A stretch of 64,000 nt of DNA from Sinanaerobacter sp. ZZT-01 (GCF_035621135.1 NZ_CP141728.1:2108001-2172000); one strand, 5' to 3'; shown: positions 27,419-36,195, counted from the stretch's first letter. The notes: generated by a model from the sequence alone, not told the origin. Made by a program: numbers and translations.

Positions 27419-28462
27419 TTGATTACGTTTCAGAATGTAAGTAAAACTTTTTACATCGGAGAGAAAAAAGTCGAAGCAGTAAAGGATGTAAATTTAACAA
27501 TAGAGAAAGGCAGAATATGCGGGATAATCGGCTTTTCGGGAGCCGGGAAATCCACACTGGTGCGGTGTATCAATTTGCTGGAAAAACCAACAGCAGGAGA
27601 GGTATTTTTAGGAAAAACGGAATTAACCGCATTGACAGAAAGACAGTTGCGAAAAGAGCGAAAGAAAATAGGCATGATTTTTCAGCAGTTTCAGCTGTTT
27701 TCATCAAGGACAGTTCGTCAGAATGTTGCGTACCCTCTGAAATATCAGGGAATGACGCAAAAGGAGATAAACAAAAAAGTAGATTCCCTTCTTAAGCTTG
27801 TCGGATTAGAGGAGAAAGCCTCGATGTATCCTGCAGAGCTTTCCGGAGGGCAGAAGCAACGGGTGGCCATTGCAAGAGCACTTGCAAATGACCCGGAGAT
27901 TCTTTTAAGCGATGAATCGACGAGTGCGCTGGACCCGCAGACGACAAAGTCGATTTTGAAGCTTTTAAAAAAGTTGAATGAGAGTCTTGGTATCACGATT
28001 GTTGTCATTACACACGAGATGGAGGTCGTAAAAGAAATCTGCGATAAAGTCGTTGTGATGGAAAATGGTGAAATTGTGGAAGAGGGAGATGTGTTTCAGA
28101 TCTTCTCCAATCCGCAAAAACCGATCACAAAGGAATTTGTGGCAAGTACATCCAACCTGACAAAAATCGAAGAGCTGACCGAAAACAATGCTTTTATCAA
28201 AAAGTTGGGCAAGGATGAATGCATCTTGAAATTCAAATATTTACAGAGAAATACATCAGAAGCACTGGTATCACAGATTTCAAGGCAGTTCCAGCTTGAT
28301 GTGAACATTATTTTCGGAAACGTCGAATTGATTGGAGACACACCGATCGGAGGCTTGGTTTCCATAGTAAAAGGAAAAGAAGAAGATATTGATGCAGCAA
28401 TTCACTATTTAAAAGAAAAAAACGTAGGAGTGGAGGTGATTTTAGATGCAAGAGCTTCTTAA
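27419..28462 (+). CDS. metN: Methionine-type ABC importer, ATP-binding subunit
   Basis: The 347-residue ATPase has Walker [10 protein letters not shown] near residue 40, signature LSGGQKQR near 140, Walker [13 protein letters not shown] near 160 and the H-loop VITHEME. The C-terminal 90 residues form the NIL domain (ILKFKYLQ... to GVEVILDA) that binds methionine and mediates trans-inhibition in MetN. The start is TTG 27419 behind AAAGGAGG. It powers uptake of methionine or a close analogue with the MetI and MetQ proteins of the same operon; its last 17 bases overlap metI. Confidence 0.95.
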   Translation: MITFQNVSKTFYIGEKKVEAVKDVNLTIEKGRICGIIGFSGAGKSTLVRCINLLEKPTAGEVFLGKTELTALTERQLRKERKKIGMIFQQFQLFSSRTVRQNVAYPLKYQGMTQKEINKKVDSLLKLVGLEEKASMYPAELSGGQKQRVAIARALANDPEILLSDESTSALDPQTTKSILKLLKKLNESLGITIVVITHEMEVVKEICDKVVVMENGEIVEEGDVFQIFSNPQKPITKEFVASTSNLTKIEELTENNAFIKKLGKDECILKFKYLQRNTSEALVSQISRQFQLDVNIIFGNVELIGDTPIGGLVSIVKGKEEDIDAAIHYLKEKNVGVEVILDARAS

Positions 28463-29129
28463 CACATACTTTCCAAATGTAATGGCGAAGCTTCCTATCT
28501 TTTATAGAAGCATCGCAGAAACGATGCAGATGCTTCTTCAATCAGGATGGATGTCCTTTGTCATTGGACTCTTTTTAGGAATTCTGCTCACCGTGACGCA
28601 GAAGGGTGGGATTTTGCAGAATAAGGTGGTATTTCAGGTTCTTGATAAAGCCATTAACTTTTTTCGCTCCATTCCCTTTGTCATTTTACTGGCAGCCTTG
28701 ATTCCTTTTACAAGATTGATTTCCGGTACGGCAATCGGGGTAGAGGGAGCGATTCTACCGCTCGTCTTTGGAACGGTTCCGTTTTTCGCAAGACAGATTG
28801 AATCGGTGCTTGCCGAATTGAGTCCCGGCTTGTTAGAAGCAGCAAAATCTATGGGAAACGGACCGATGCGCATTATTTTAAGCGTTTATTTAAAAGAAAG
28901 TATTCCCGGAATTGTCCGGGCGACCACCATCACAGCAATTAGCTTGATTGGGCTGACCGCGATGGCAGGAGCAATCGGAGCCGGCGGACTCGGGGATTTC
29001 GCAATTCGTTTCGGTTACCAGAGAAAACAGGCGGATGTTACGTATGCTACGGTCTTGGTACTGGTGCTTCTTGTCAGCGTAATCCAGATTGTAGGAAACC
29101 TGATTGCAAAGAAAAACACACACGAATGA
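28446..29129 (+). CDS. metI: Methionine-type ABC importer, permease
   Basis: The 227-residue membrane protein has five predicted segments and the permease EAA-type loop [20 protein letters not shown] that contacts the ATPase, followed by [20 protein letters not shown], which is highly typical of MetI. The start codon overlaps the end of metN. The next gene, 12 bp on, is a dehydrogenase rather than metQ, so the transporter set is interrupted by an enzyme gene. Confidence 0.95.
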   Translation: MQELLNTYFPNVMAKLPIFYRSIAETMQMLLQSGWMSFVIGLFLGILLTVTQKGGILQNKVVFQVLDKAINFFRSIPFVILLAALIPFTRLISGTAIGVEGAILPLVFGTVPFFARQIESVLAELSPGLLEAAKSMGNGPMRIILSVYLKESIPGIVRATTITAISLIGLTAMAGAIGAGGLGDFAIRFGYQRKQADVTYATVLVLVLLVSVIQIVGNLIAKKNTHE

Positions 29130-29141
29130 GGAGGGCATTTT

Positions 29142-30101
29142 ATGAGTCTGAGAACACGAAAAGTAGTAATTATAGGGGCCGGTCATGTAGGGTCACATGC
29201 AGGCTATGCGTTAGCGGCACAGGGACTTGCAGAGGAAATTGTATATATCGACGTAGATCAGAAAAAAGCAGAAGCACAGGCACTTGATATTGCTGATTCC
29301 GCCGTGTATCTTCCGCACCGTGTAGTCGTCACGGCAGGGACGTATGAAGACGCTTCCGATGCAGATTTATTGATTGTGGCGGCAGGGCCGCTTCCGGATA
29401 TGAGTAAAGGGCAGACGAGAATGGACACCTTGAGACAGACGGTAGAAGTAGTAAAGGACATCGTCGAGAACATAAAAAAGTCCGGTTTTCACGGCATCCT
29501 AGTGAGCATATCCAATCCGGCAGATGTCATTGCACATTATATTCAAACAAAGCTGGAGTACCCGAAGGAAAAAGTACTTTCTACCAGTACTGTACTGGAT
29601 TCTGCAAGGCTTCGAAGAGCAATTTCTCAGGAAATAGGCGTGGATCCGAAATCCATTTATGCGTATGCGCTCGGAGAACATGGAGAAAGCCAAATGGTTG
29701 CATGGTCTACGGTAATGATTGCCGGAAAACCGATTTTGGAGCTGATAAAGCAAAAGCCTGAGAAGTATGGTAATTTGAATTTACAGGAGCTGGCGGAAAA
29801 AGGAAGAGCTGCAGGGTGGCACATTCTTGGGGGAAAAGGCTCAACCGAATTTGGAATCGGGACCGCGGCGGCAGAGGTTACAAGGGCGATTTTCTCTGAT
29901 GAAAAGAGGATCCTTCCCGTTTCGGTCTTTCTAGATGGAGAATACGGGCAGAGAGGTGTGTATGCATCTGTTCCGGCGGTGGTCGGAAATAAAGGAATAG
30001 AAGAAATTATAGAGCTTAATATGACGGAAGAAGAAAAACAAAGGTTTCACTTATCTTGTGAAATCATGCGAGAAAATTATCAGCTTGCATGCAATCTATA
30101 A
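29142..30101 (+). CDS. L-2-hydroxyacid dehydrogenase of the LDH/MDH family (hydroxyisocaproate-type)
   Basis: The 319-residue NAD-dependent enzyme has the Rossmann motif GAGHVG (13-18), the NAD-selective acidic residue at D37, the catalytic pair D153/H180 and the carboxylate-binding R156, with R93 in the substrate loop. The specificity loop AAGPLPDMSKGQTRMDTL is longer than in true lactate dehydrogenase and lacks its Gln, so a bulkier 2-oxo acid substrate is likely, as in L-2-hydroxyisocaproate dehydrogenase. It lies between metI and metQ in a tight operon with an aminotransferase, which suggests reduction of the 2-oxo acid made from the imported amino acid (for methionine, 4-methylthio-2-oxobutanoate). 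The substrate is inferred, not shown. Confidence 0.85.
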   Translation: MSLRTRKVVIIGAGHVGSHAGYALAAQGLAEEIVYIDVDQKKAEAQALDIADSAVYLPHRVVVTAGTYEDASDADLLIVAAGPLPDMSKGQTRMDTLRQTVEVVKDIVENIKKSGFHGILVSISNPADVIAHYIQTKLEYPKEKVLSTSTVLDSARLRRAISQEIGVDPKSIYAYALGEHGESQMVAWSTVMIAGKPILELIKQKPEKYGNLNLQELAEKGRAAGWHILGGKGSTEFGIGTAAAEVTRAIFSDEKRILPVSVFLDGEYGQRGVYASVPAVVGNKGIEEIIELNMTEEEKQRFHLSCEIMRENYQLACNL

Positions 30102-30127
30102 ACAAACATTTAAAGGAGGATAGGACA

Positions 30128-30961
30128 ATGACAAAAAGGAGAATCGCATTACTTATTTTAGTGGGGGTGCTGGCGTTATCATTTGCCGGCTGCGGAAATA
30201 AAGAGGGAAAGAGTGAAGAAAATGAAGAAACCATCGTAAAGGTAGGCGTAGTGGGAGAATCCAACGAGATGTGGGAGCCGGTCATTGCAGAATTAGAAAA
30301 GGAAGGGATCAAAATAGAACTTGTAAGCTTTACGGACTATCCGATTCCGAATAGTGCACTTGACACCGGAGACATTGATCTGAATGCATTTCAGCACTAT
30401 GCGTATCTGAACGAAGAGATTAAGAACAATGGTTATAAAATTACTGCAATCGGAGATACCTTTATTTCCGCAATGAATATTTACTCCGATTCGATTTCTG
30501 ACGTAAAGGAAATTAAAGAAGGTTCAAAAATTGCCGTGCCAAACGATGCGACGAATGAAGGCAGAGCATTAAAGGTATTGGAAGCGGCTGGATTGATCCA
30601 GCTGGATCAGAGTGCAGGAGACAGTCCTGAAGTATCTGATATTACAGAAAATCCGTTGAAGCTGGAGTTGGTAGAAGTGGATGCTGCAAATGTGTATTCT
30701 CTGCTCCCGGACGTTGCTGCAGGCGTAATTAATTGCAACTATGCACTGGACAGTGGTTTGAACCCGGGAGAGGATGCAATTTTCTCCGATAATGTAGCGT
30801 TTTACTCCGGCAAGGACTATGTAAACTTAATTGCCGCAAGAACAGAAGATGCAGAAAATGAAATTTATCAAAAAATTGTAAAAGCATACCAGTCCGAAGC
30901 AGTAAAAGAAGTTTTTGCAACAACTTTCAAGGGCGCTTATATCGCAGCATGGGAGGAATAG
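30128..30961 (+). CDS. metQ: MetQ/NlpA family substrate-binding lipoprotein
   Basis: The 277-residue protein starts at ATG 30128 behind AAAGGAGGAT. It has a lipoprotein signal peptide with lipobox LSFAGC (modified Cys at 22), so it is anchored outside the membrane. The mature part is NlpA-type: VVGESNEMWEPVIAELEKEG, DLNAFQHYAYL and KIAVPNDATNEGRAL. These proteins present methionine (or, in relatives, other amino acids or dipeptides) to MetNI. It follows the dehydrogenase by 26 bp and ends one base before the next gene. Confidence 0.93.
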   Translation: MTKRRIALLILVGVLALSFAGCGNKEGKSEENEETIVKVGVVGESNEMWEPVIAELEKEGIKIELVSFTDYPIPNSALDTGDIDLNAFQHYAYLNEEIKNNGYKITAIGDTFISAMNIYSDSISDVKEIKEGSKIAVPNDATNEGRALKVLEAAGLIQLDQSAGDSPEVSDITENPLKLELVEVDAANVYSLLPDVAAGVINCNYALDSGLNPGEDAIFSDNVAFYSGKDYVNLIAARTEDAENEIYQKIVKAYQSEAVKEVFATTFKGAYIAAWEE

Positions 30962-30962
30962 T

Positions 30963-32018
30963 ATGAGTTTGAACTTAAGTAAAGAAGAATACAAGAAGGC
31001 AGAAGAATACAGAGCGTGGATTGAAACAAGGCTGCCCATCGGAAAAGAGCTTCTCTACCTGACGCAAGAGGACGTTCGGAGCATTCCGATCAGCCCGGAA
31101 GAAATATTGGAGCTTACGGAAAAATCTCTGGCAGCTTACAGCCGAAAAAATGCAGATATGCCTGCGAAGATAGGGATTCACCCGCTTCCCGGAACTTTTT
31201 ATCACGCGATGCCTGCCTATGCACCGGAAGCGTTCGCAGCGGGAATCAAATGGGGCTCCTGTTATCCTGAAAATCAGAAAAAATACGGATACCCACAGGC
31301 GGAAGGTCTCATTCTTTTCAATGACCATTTATCCGGTATCCCAATTGCTATTTTAGACTGTATCTATGTAACGGAAATCCGTACCGCGGCGGTTACGTAT
31401 GCGTCCATTAAAAAGCTTGCATCGAGTGATGCAAAGACCTTCGGTATGATTGGGTGCGGAGTGGAAGGCAGACAGCACGTTAAAAACATCGAAAAAGTGC
31501 TTCCTTCCTTGAAAGAGATCTATGTTTATGATATTTCGAAAGATGCAGAGAATTGTCTGATACAGGAATTACAGGGTGAGGTAGGTGCCGTAATCAAAAA
31601 AGCGGATTCACTTGAGACACTGGTAAGAAATTCAGAAGTCATTGCTTCGGCGACCATTATCACAGAACAACCGGAGCCAAAGATAAAAGATGAATGGATT
31701 ACAAGCGGAAAAACAATCCTATTATGCGACTGCCATTCTCTCTATGAAGATAAAACAGTGAAAAGAGCAGATAAATATTTGGTGGATAGTATTGAGCAGC
31801 ATGAGCTGTTAAAAGGATATGGCTATTATCCGTATGGACTCCCTGAAATTTACGCCGAAACCGGAGAGGTTGTCGGAGGCGAAAAACAAGGCAGAGTAAC
31901 AAAAGATGAGCTGATTGTATGCAACAATGTCGGAATGGCCATCGAAGATATGTATGTAGTAAGAGATTTATTTGATAAAGCATTAGAAAATGGGATAGGA
32001 AGAAAGCTTCCTTTATAA
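30963..32018 (+). CDS. Ornithine cyclodeaminase / mu-crystallin family protein
   Basis: The 351-residue protein starts at ATG 30963, one base after the metQ stop. It has the family's conserved lysine in AAGIKWGSCYPEN (K96), the dimer strand GLILFNDHLSGIPIAILDC, the NAD motif MIGCGVEGRQHVKNI and the late acidic motif LLCDCHSLYED. Members include ornithine cyclodeaminase, alanine dehydrogenase, ketimine reductase and lysine cyclodeaminase; long forms like this one are also labelled tyramine oxidase subunit B in automated annotation, without clear support. In this operon an NAD-dependent amino acid/imine oxidoreductase acting beside the aminotransferase would make sense. Confidence 0.85.
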   Translation: MSLNLSKEEYKKAEEYRAWIETRLPIGKELLYLTQEDVRSIPISPEEILELTEKSLAAYSRKNADMPAKIGIHPLPGTFYHAMPAYAPEAFAAGIKWGSCYPENQKKYGYPQAEGLILFNDHLSGIPIAILDCIYVTEIRTAAVTYASIKKLASSDAKTFGMIGCGVEGRQHVKNIEKVLPSLKEIYVYDISKDAENCLIQELQGEVGAVIKKADSLETLVRNSEVIASATIITEQPEPKIKDEWITSGKTILLCDCHSLYEDKTVKRADKYLVDSIEQHELLKGYGYYPYGLPEIYAETGEVVGGEKQGRVTKDELIVCNNVGMAIEDMYVVRDLFDKALENGIGRKLPL

Positions 32019-32036
32019 GAAATAAGGTGAAACAAT

Positions 32037-33203
32037 ATGCAGGAATTAAGTAAGCGTACAGCATCCTTTACGGAATCCATTATTCGAAAGATGACAAGGA
32101 TTTCAGATCAATACGGAGCAGTGAATCTTTCTCAGGGTTTTCCGGATTTTGACCCTCCGAAAGAAATTCTCACGAGCTTAAAAGAAGCATCGATGAAAGG
32201 ACCGCATCAGTATGCTGTCACATGGGGGGCACAAAATTTTAGAGAAGCACTGGCTCACAAGCAGGAACACTTTTCAGGGATGAAAATTGACCCGAATACC
32301 GAAATTACCGTTACCTGCGGAAGTACAGAAGCAATGATGGCCGCAATGATGGCGATTACAAATCCGGGAGATCAGGTGATTGTATTTTCACCGTTTTATG
32401 AAAACTACGGGGCAGATGCCATTCTCTGCGGGGCTGAGCCCTTGTATGTTCCGCTTGTACCCCCTGCATTTCACTTTGATGGTGATGTATTGGAAGCGGC
32501 CTTCAAAAAAGGAGCAAAGGCGTTGATTTTATGCAATCCTTCCAATCCATGCGGAAAGGTTTTCACTCGTGAAGAACTGAAACTCATTTCTGCGCTTGCG
32601 ATAAAATATGATGCATATGTTATTACGGATGAGGTGTATGAGCATATTTTATACGAGCCGTATGAGCACCTTTATCTAGCGTCTTTTCCGGGAATGCGGG
32701 AACGCACAATCACCTGCAGCTCCCTGTCAAAGACATATTCCATCACCGGGTGGCGTCTCGGGTATGTCATTGCAGAGGAAAGAATCATAGACCGTATCAA
32801 AAAAGTACATGATTTTCTGACAGTGGGCGCAGCAGCGCCTCTGATGGAAGCGGCTGTTACCGGATTGCTGTTTGACGATAAATATTATAAGGAGCTGCAA
32901 AGGCATTATACCCATATGCGGGATTTGTTTTTAAAAGGGCTTGATGAGATTGGACTTCCCTATATCAAACCGCAGGGAGCGTACTATGTTTTAACCGACA
33001 TCAGTGAATTTGGGTGTAAAAATGATGTCGCTTTCTGTGAGTGGCTTGCAAAAGAGGTAAAAGTTGCGGCAGTACCCGGCTCTGCCTTTTTTAAAGAACA
33101 AACCCACTCCTTTATTCGTTTTCACTTTGCAAAGAAGGATGAGACCTTACAGCTTGCACTGCAAAATCTTTCAGAGATATATAAAAAAGCGGACAGACGA
33201 TGA
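32037..33203 (+). CDS. PLP-dependent class I aminotransferase
   Basis: The 388-residue fold-type I enzyme has the PLP lysine K232 in CSSLSKTYSITGWRLGY, the NPSNPCGKVFTREEL motif and the DEVYEHILYEPYEHL segment. It resembles the MalY/PatA/KAT-like clade of aspartate aminotransferase relatives that accept methionine, aromatic or branched-chain amino acids. It follows the OCD-family gene by 18 bp and is the last intact enzyme gene of the metNI operon. The likely role is reversible transamination of the imported amino acid to its 2-oxo acid, the substrate for the operon's hydroxyacid dehydrogenase. Its stop overlaps a short decayed reading frame (ATGA). Confidence 0.93.
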   Translation: MQELSKRTASFTESIIRKMTRISDQYGAVNLSQGFPDFDPPKEILTSLKEASMKGPHQYAVTWGAQNFREALAHKQEHFSGMKIDPNTEITVTCGSTEAMMAAMMAITNPGDQVIVFSPFYENYGADAILCGAEPLYVPLVPPAFHFDGDVLEAAFKKGAKALILCNPSNPCGKVFTREELKLISALAIKYDAYVITDEVYEHILYEPYEHLYLASFPGMRERTITCSSLSKTYSITGWRLGYVIAEERIIDRIKKVHDFLTVGAAAPLMEAAVTGLLFDDKYYKELQRHYTHMRDLFLKGLDEIGLPYIKPQGAYYVLTDISEFGCKNDVAFCEWLAKEVKVAAVPGSAFFKEQTHSFIRFHFAKKDETLQLALQNLSEIYKKADRR

Positions 33204-33301
33204 TTTTCACTTTCAGCTTTCTCACCAGGAAATTGATTTCTATGTACAAGAGCATTAAAACGATTGAAGAGAGCTTGATTAAAATAGAAGGTGATAAGTA
33301 A
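33200..33301 (+). pseudogene. Truncated copy of the small membrane protein gene at 34233
   Basis: The frame starts with ATG overlapping the aminotransferase stop and encodes 33 residues. Its part RKLISMYKSIKTIEESL closely matches KCISMYKSIKVIEESL of the small protein encoded at 34233-34412, but the N-terminal membrane segment is missing. It is the upstream edge of a duplicated segment. Expression by translational coupling is possible but function is unlikely. Confidence 0.6.
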
Positions 33302-33330
33302 AAATAATATATAAGGTTAAAAGCTATAAA

Positions 33331-33368
33331 AACAGAGCATTGCGTTAAGATGCTCTGTTTTTTTTATA
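33331..33368 (+). terminator. Terminator of the metNI operon
   Basis: An 11-bp perfect stem (AAACAGAGCAT, 33331-33341, with ATGCTCTGTTT, 33351-33361) is followed by a run of T. Confidence 0.9.
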
Positions 33369-33457
33369 ATTTCATTGGACGGGTGGTCCGGATTCGAGGG
33401 ATTACGCTGATGCACATTGTTAATATGCGATTCAAAGCCGGTTGCTTATAAGCTTAT

Positions 33458-33515
33458 CCTATAGCAAATTGCATGTTATAGGTATTAACACTGTGGGAAA
33501 TGTCTGCGGTATAAT
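33458..33515 (+). promoter_or_regulatory. LysR-type palindrome and promoter (copy B)
   Basis: CCTATAGC (33458-33465) and GTTATAGG (33475-33482) with a 9-bp centre, then ATTAACACTGTG and TATAAT at 33510-33515. It has the same layout as the metN promoter and drives the decayed gene that follows. Confidence 0.75.
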
Positions 33516-33781
33516 AAAATCACAGAAAGCACTGCGGAAATAAGTAATGCTAAAAAGTGGTAATAGATTTATAAAAAATATAAATTTATTATGCTGATGA
33601 GGTTAAAAAATGTATCTAAAATCAAAATAGATTAAAATTGCACATTTAAATATAAAAACATGATTTCGGTTTCTTTATATTGTAATTCTAAATTTAAAGT
33701 GATAAGATTTGATTATAGAAATTTCTAAATAAATAATTGATTAATCAAAGGGCACTACCTATAAAGAGTCAAAAGGAGGAT

Positions 33782-34212
33782 ATGCCAAATGTTATTCAAT
33801 TAAGACCTACATATATGGATTTAAACAATAATTTTTCTCTTTTCTCAAATATTGTTGCTACTAAATCTTCTTCAGTTGCAACGTTAAAGCAGCAAATTGA
33901 TGTTGTGAACGGTTTAGTAGTAGAGCATAGTGTAACTGGAAAATATGACAATAAAAATGGAAAAAATATTGGAAAAGTATATCAAGTGCTACCGTAAAGG
34001 AAAATTCCCATGAAGAATTTTCAAGATTAGATTCTGTGTAGAAATCAGTCGGAGAAATTTCAAAAGATCAATCTATGATTGAACATAAATATGAATATAC
34101 GATACAACATTATATTATAATTCCAATACCTGTAGTGGAAAAAATTGTAAAGATAAAATCAGATAAGCAAAGCGTAAAAGGTTCCGCGTACTTTTATGCG
34201 AAAAATATTTAG
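33782..34212 (+). pseudogene. Decayed gene of unknown function (frameshift and in-frame stop)
   Basis: An AAGGAGGA site lies just before ATG 33782. The frame reads MPNVIQLRPTYMDLNNN... and stops at 33997, but reading continues sensibly in the -1 frame (SATVKENSHEEFSRLDSV), then past a TAG at 34039-34041, to a stop at 34212 (ending GSAYFYAKNI). A one-base loss in the A run near 33972 and one nonsense change explain this. I do not recognise the family. It lies under a copy of the LysR-type promoter. A sequencing error could account for the frameshift but not easily for both lesions. Confidence 0.6.
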
Positions 34213-34232
34213 GAAATTTTGAGGGATAATAT

Positions 34233-34412
34233 ATGCAAGAAATAATTGCCTTGTCTATAAAAATCATTCTTTTTATCTCGGTGGTTCCGATTGTAAGTTT
34301 TCTTATCAGGAAATGTATTTTTATGTACAAGAAATGCATTTCTATGTACAAGAGCATTAAAGTGATTGAAGAAAGTTTAGGTGAAAAAAGAAACGACAAA
34401 GAGAAACAATAG
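34233..34412 (+). CDS. Small membrane protein (59 residues)
   Basis: ATG 34233 follows GAGGGAT. The protein has a single hydrophobic segment (IIALSIKIILFISVVPIVSF, about residues 4-23) followed by a basic region with the tandem motif KCIFMYK-KCISMYK and a charged tail. Its 3' half is duplicated at 33200-33301. It lies 20 bp after the decayed gene and may once have been its operon partner. No function can be assigned. Confidence 0.6.
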   Translation: MQEIIALSIKIILFISVVPIVSFLIRKCIFMYKKCISMYKSIKVIEESLGEKRNDKEKQ

Positions 34413-34430
34413 ATTAGCTTGAAAGCCATA

Positions 34431-34466
34431 AAATCAGAGTTGTGTTAAGGAACTCTGATTTTTTTA
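34431..34466 (+). terminator. Terminator after the small membrane protein gene
   Basis: An 11-bp perfect stem (AAATCAGAGTT, 34431-34441, with AACTCTGATTT, 34451-34461) with a T run. Confidence 0.88.
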
Positions 34467-34539
34467 TAATTTCATTGAACGTGTGGTGCGGATTCATATT
34501 GTTCATATGGTATTCAAAGCCTGTTGCTTATAAGCTTAT

Positions 34540-34597
34540 CCTATAGCAAATTGCATGTTATAGGTATTAACACTGTGGGAAATGTCTGCGGTATAAT
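34540..34597 (+). promoter_or_regulatory. LysR-type palindrome and promoter of metY (copy C)
   Basis: CCTATAGC (34540-34547) and GTTATAGG (34557-34564), then ATTAACACTGTG and TATAAT at 34592-34597. It lies in the 92 bases identical to copy B. The leader to metY is about 150 bases, with no SAM riboswitch or T-box features. Confidence 0.75.
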
Positions 34598-34756
34598 AAA
34601 ATCACAGAAAGCACAGAATGTGTAATCTTGAAACATGATTGTAAAAAGAAATAAAAGCTGTAATTCAATTGAAGAGAAACGAATGTGATATCAATATGTA
34701 AACATAAAAAAGGTAACGTATTTTTAATAAAGTAGTTTGAAAGAGAGGAAACGATT

Positions 34757-36064
34757 ATGAGTAAAAAAACGAGAGAAAACAGGGAATTTAGATTTGAAAC
34801 ATTACAGCTGCATGTAGGACAGGAGAACGCAGATCCGCTAACCGATGCAAGGGCAGTCCCGATTTACCAAACTTCATCTTACGTTTTTCATAACAGTGAA
34901 CATGCAGCAGCGCGATTTGGACTAAGAGATGCCGGAAATATCTATGGAAGGTTGACCAATCCGACCGAAGATGTCTTTGAGAGAAGAATTGCAGCATTGG
35001 AAGGGGGCGTTGCAGCATTGGCAGTGGCTTCCGGAGCAGCAGCTGTAACCTACGCAATTCAAAACATTGCACAGCATGGAGATCATATTGTAGCTGCAAA
35101 GAATATCTATGGAGGAACTTATAATCTTTTGGAGCATACCAACAAACAGTATGGGATTGAAACTACATTTGTAGACCCATTCCGGTATGACGAACTTGAT
35201 GCGGCGATTCAGGAAAATACAAAGCTGGTATTCATTGAAACACTGGGAAATCCAAACTCCGACGTGGTAGATATTGAAAAGATTGCAGAGATTGCACATA
35301 AGCATAAAATTCCGCTTGTGATTGACAACACCTTTGCAACTCCCTATCTCGTTCGTCCAATTGCATACGGAGCAGACATCGTCGTACATTCCGCAACAAA
35401 ATTTATCGGCGGACACGGCACTGCGATTGGAGGCGTGATTGTAGACAGCGGAAAGTTTGATTGGGAGCAAAGCGGAAAATTTCCTGCCTTGAGCGAGCCA
35501 AACCCAAGTTATCATGGAATCAGTTTTACGAAGGCAGTAGGTGCGGCTGCATATGTTACAAAAATTCGTGCAATTCTTTTAAGAGATACCGGAGCAACCC
35601 TCTCACCGTTTCATGCATTTTTATTTCTGCAAGGCTTGGAAACCCTGTCTTTGAGAGTAGAAAGACACGTTGAAAACAGCTTGAAGGTAGCGGAATATCT
35701 GAAAAACCATCCGCAGGTTCAGGAGGTACATCACCCATCAGTGAGTGATGACGAATTGCAAAAAGAATTATATAAAAAATATTTTCCAAATGGAGGCGGG
35801 TCGATTTTCACCTTTGAAATCAAAGGTGACGCGCAGAAAGCAAAAGACTTCATCGACCAGCTTGAATTGTTCTCCCTGCTCGCTAACGTAGCAGATGTGA
35901 AATCACTGGTGATTCATCCGGCTTCCACAACACATTCTCAAATGACCGAAGAAGAACTTCTTAATTCTGGTATCAAACCGAATACGATCCGTCTTTCGAT
36001 CGGAACAGAAAATATTAACGATATAATTGAAGATCTGGAAGAAGCATTTAAAGCGGTACTTTAA
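34757..36064 (+). CDS. metY: O-acetylhomoserine (thiol)-lyase
   Basis: The 435-residue Cys/Met-metabolism PLP enzyme has RFETLQLHVGQ at the start, the family motif ASGAAAVTYAIQNI, and the PLP lysine (about K214) in VVHSATKFIGGHG. Length and the long C-terminal region match MetY-type O-acetylhomoserine sulfhydrylases, which make homocysteine from O-acetylhomoserine and sulfide, rather than the shorter gamma-synthases (about 380 residues). ATG 34757 follows AGAGAGGA. It is a single gene under the third copy of the LysR-type element and so shares control with the metNI operon. Confidence 0.93.
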   Translation: MSKKTRENREFRFETLQLHVGQENADPLTDARAVPIYQTSSYVFHNSEHAAARFGLRDAGNIYGRLTNPTEDVFERRIAALEGGVAALAVASGAAAVTYAIQNIAQHGDHIVAAKNIYGGTYNLLEHTNKQYGIETTFVDPFRYDELDAAIQENTKLVFIETLGNPNSDVVDIEKIAEIAHKHKIPLVIDNTFATPYLVRPIAYGADIVVHSATKFIGGHGTAIGGVIVDSGKFDWEQSGKFPALSEPNPSYHGISFTKAVGAAAYVTKIRAILLRDTGATLSPFHAFLFLQGLETLSLRVERHVENSLKVAEYLKNHPQVQEVHHPSVSDDELQKELYKKYFPNGGGSIFTFEIKGDAQKAKDFIDQLELFSLLANVADVKSLVIHPASTTHSQMTEEELLNSGIKPNTIRLSIGTENINDIIEDLEEAFKAVL

Positions 36065-36070
36065 TAAATA

Positions 36071-36105
36071 ACAGAGACTAAAATTTAGAATAGTCTCTGT
36101 TTTCT
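36071..36105 (+). terminator. Terminator after metY
   Basis: A 10-bp perfect stem (ACAGAGACTA, 36071-36080, with TAGTCTCTGT, 36091-36100), then TTTCTTG. Confidence 0.85.
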
Positions 36106-36195
36106 TGTAAATAAGCAAAAATTTTTTATTTTTATATTTAAAAAAGATATGCTGCTTATATTTACTTAGCATTTTACAGATTTTACAAAGGAATA

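Larger units (their letters stand above)
33236..33532 (+). repeat. Duplicated segment, copy 1
   Basis: This stretch repeats at 34338-34614. It contains the 3' end of the small-protein frame, a terminator and the LysR-type promoter. The last 92 bases (33441-33532) are identical to 34523-34614; the rest is diverged with small indels. Confidence 0.85.
34338..34614 (+). repeat. Duplicated segment, copy 2
   Basis: This is the second copy of the segment at 33236-33532: 3' end of the small-protein gene, terminator, LysR-type promoter. It delivers the promoter copy used by metY. Confidence 0.85.

Noticed and set aside
33782-34212. Programmed -1 frameshift instead of a pseudogene
   Set aside because: The slippery run lacks a downstream stimulatory structure that I can see, and a second lesion (TAG at 34039) follows.
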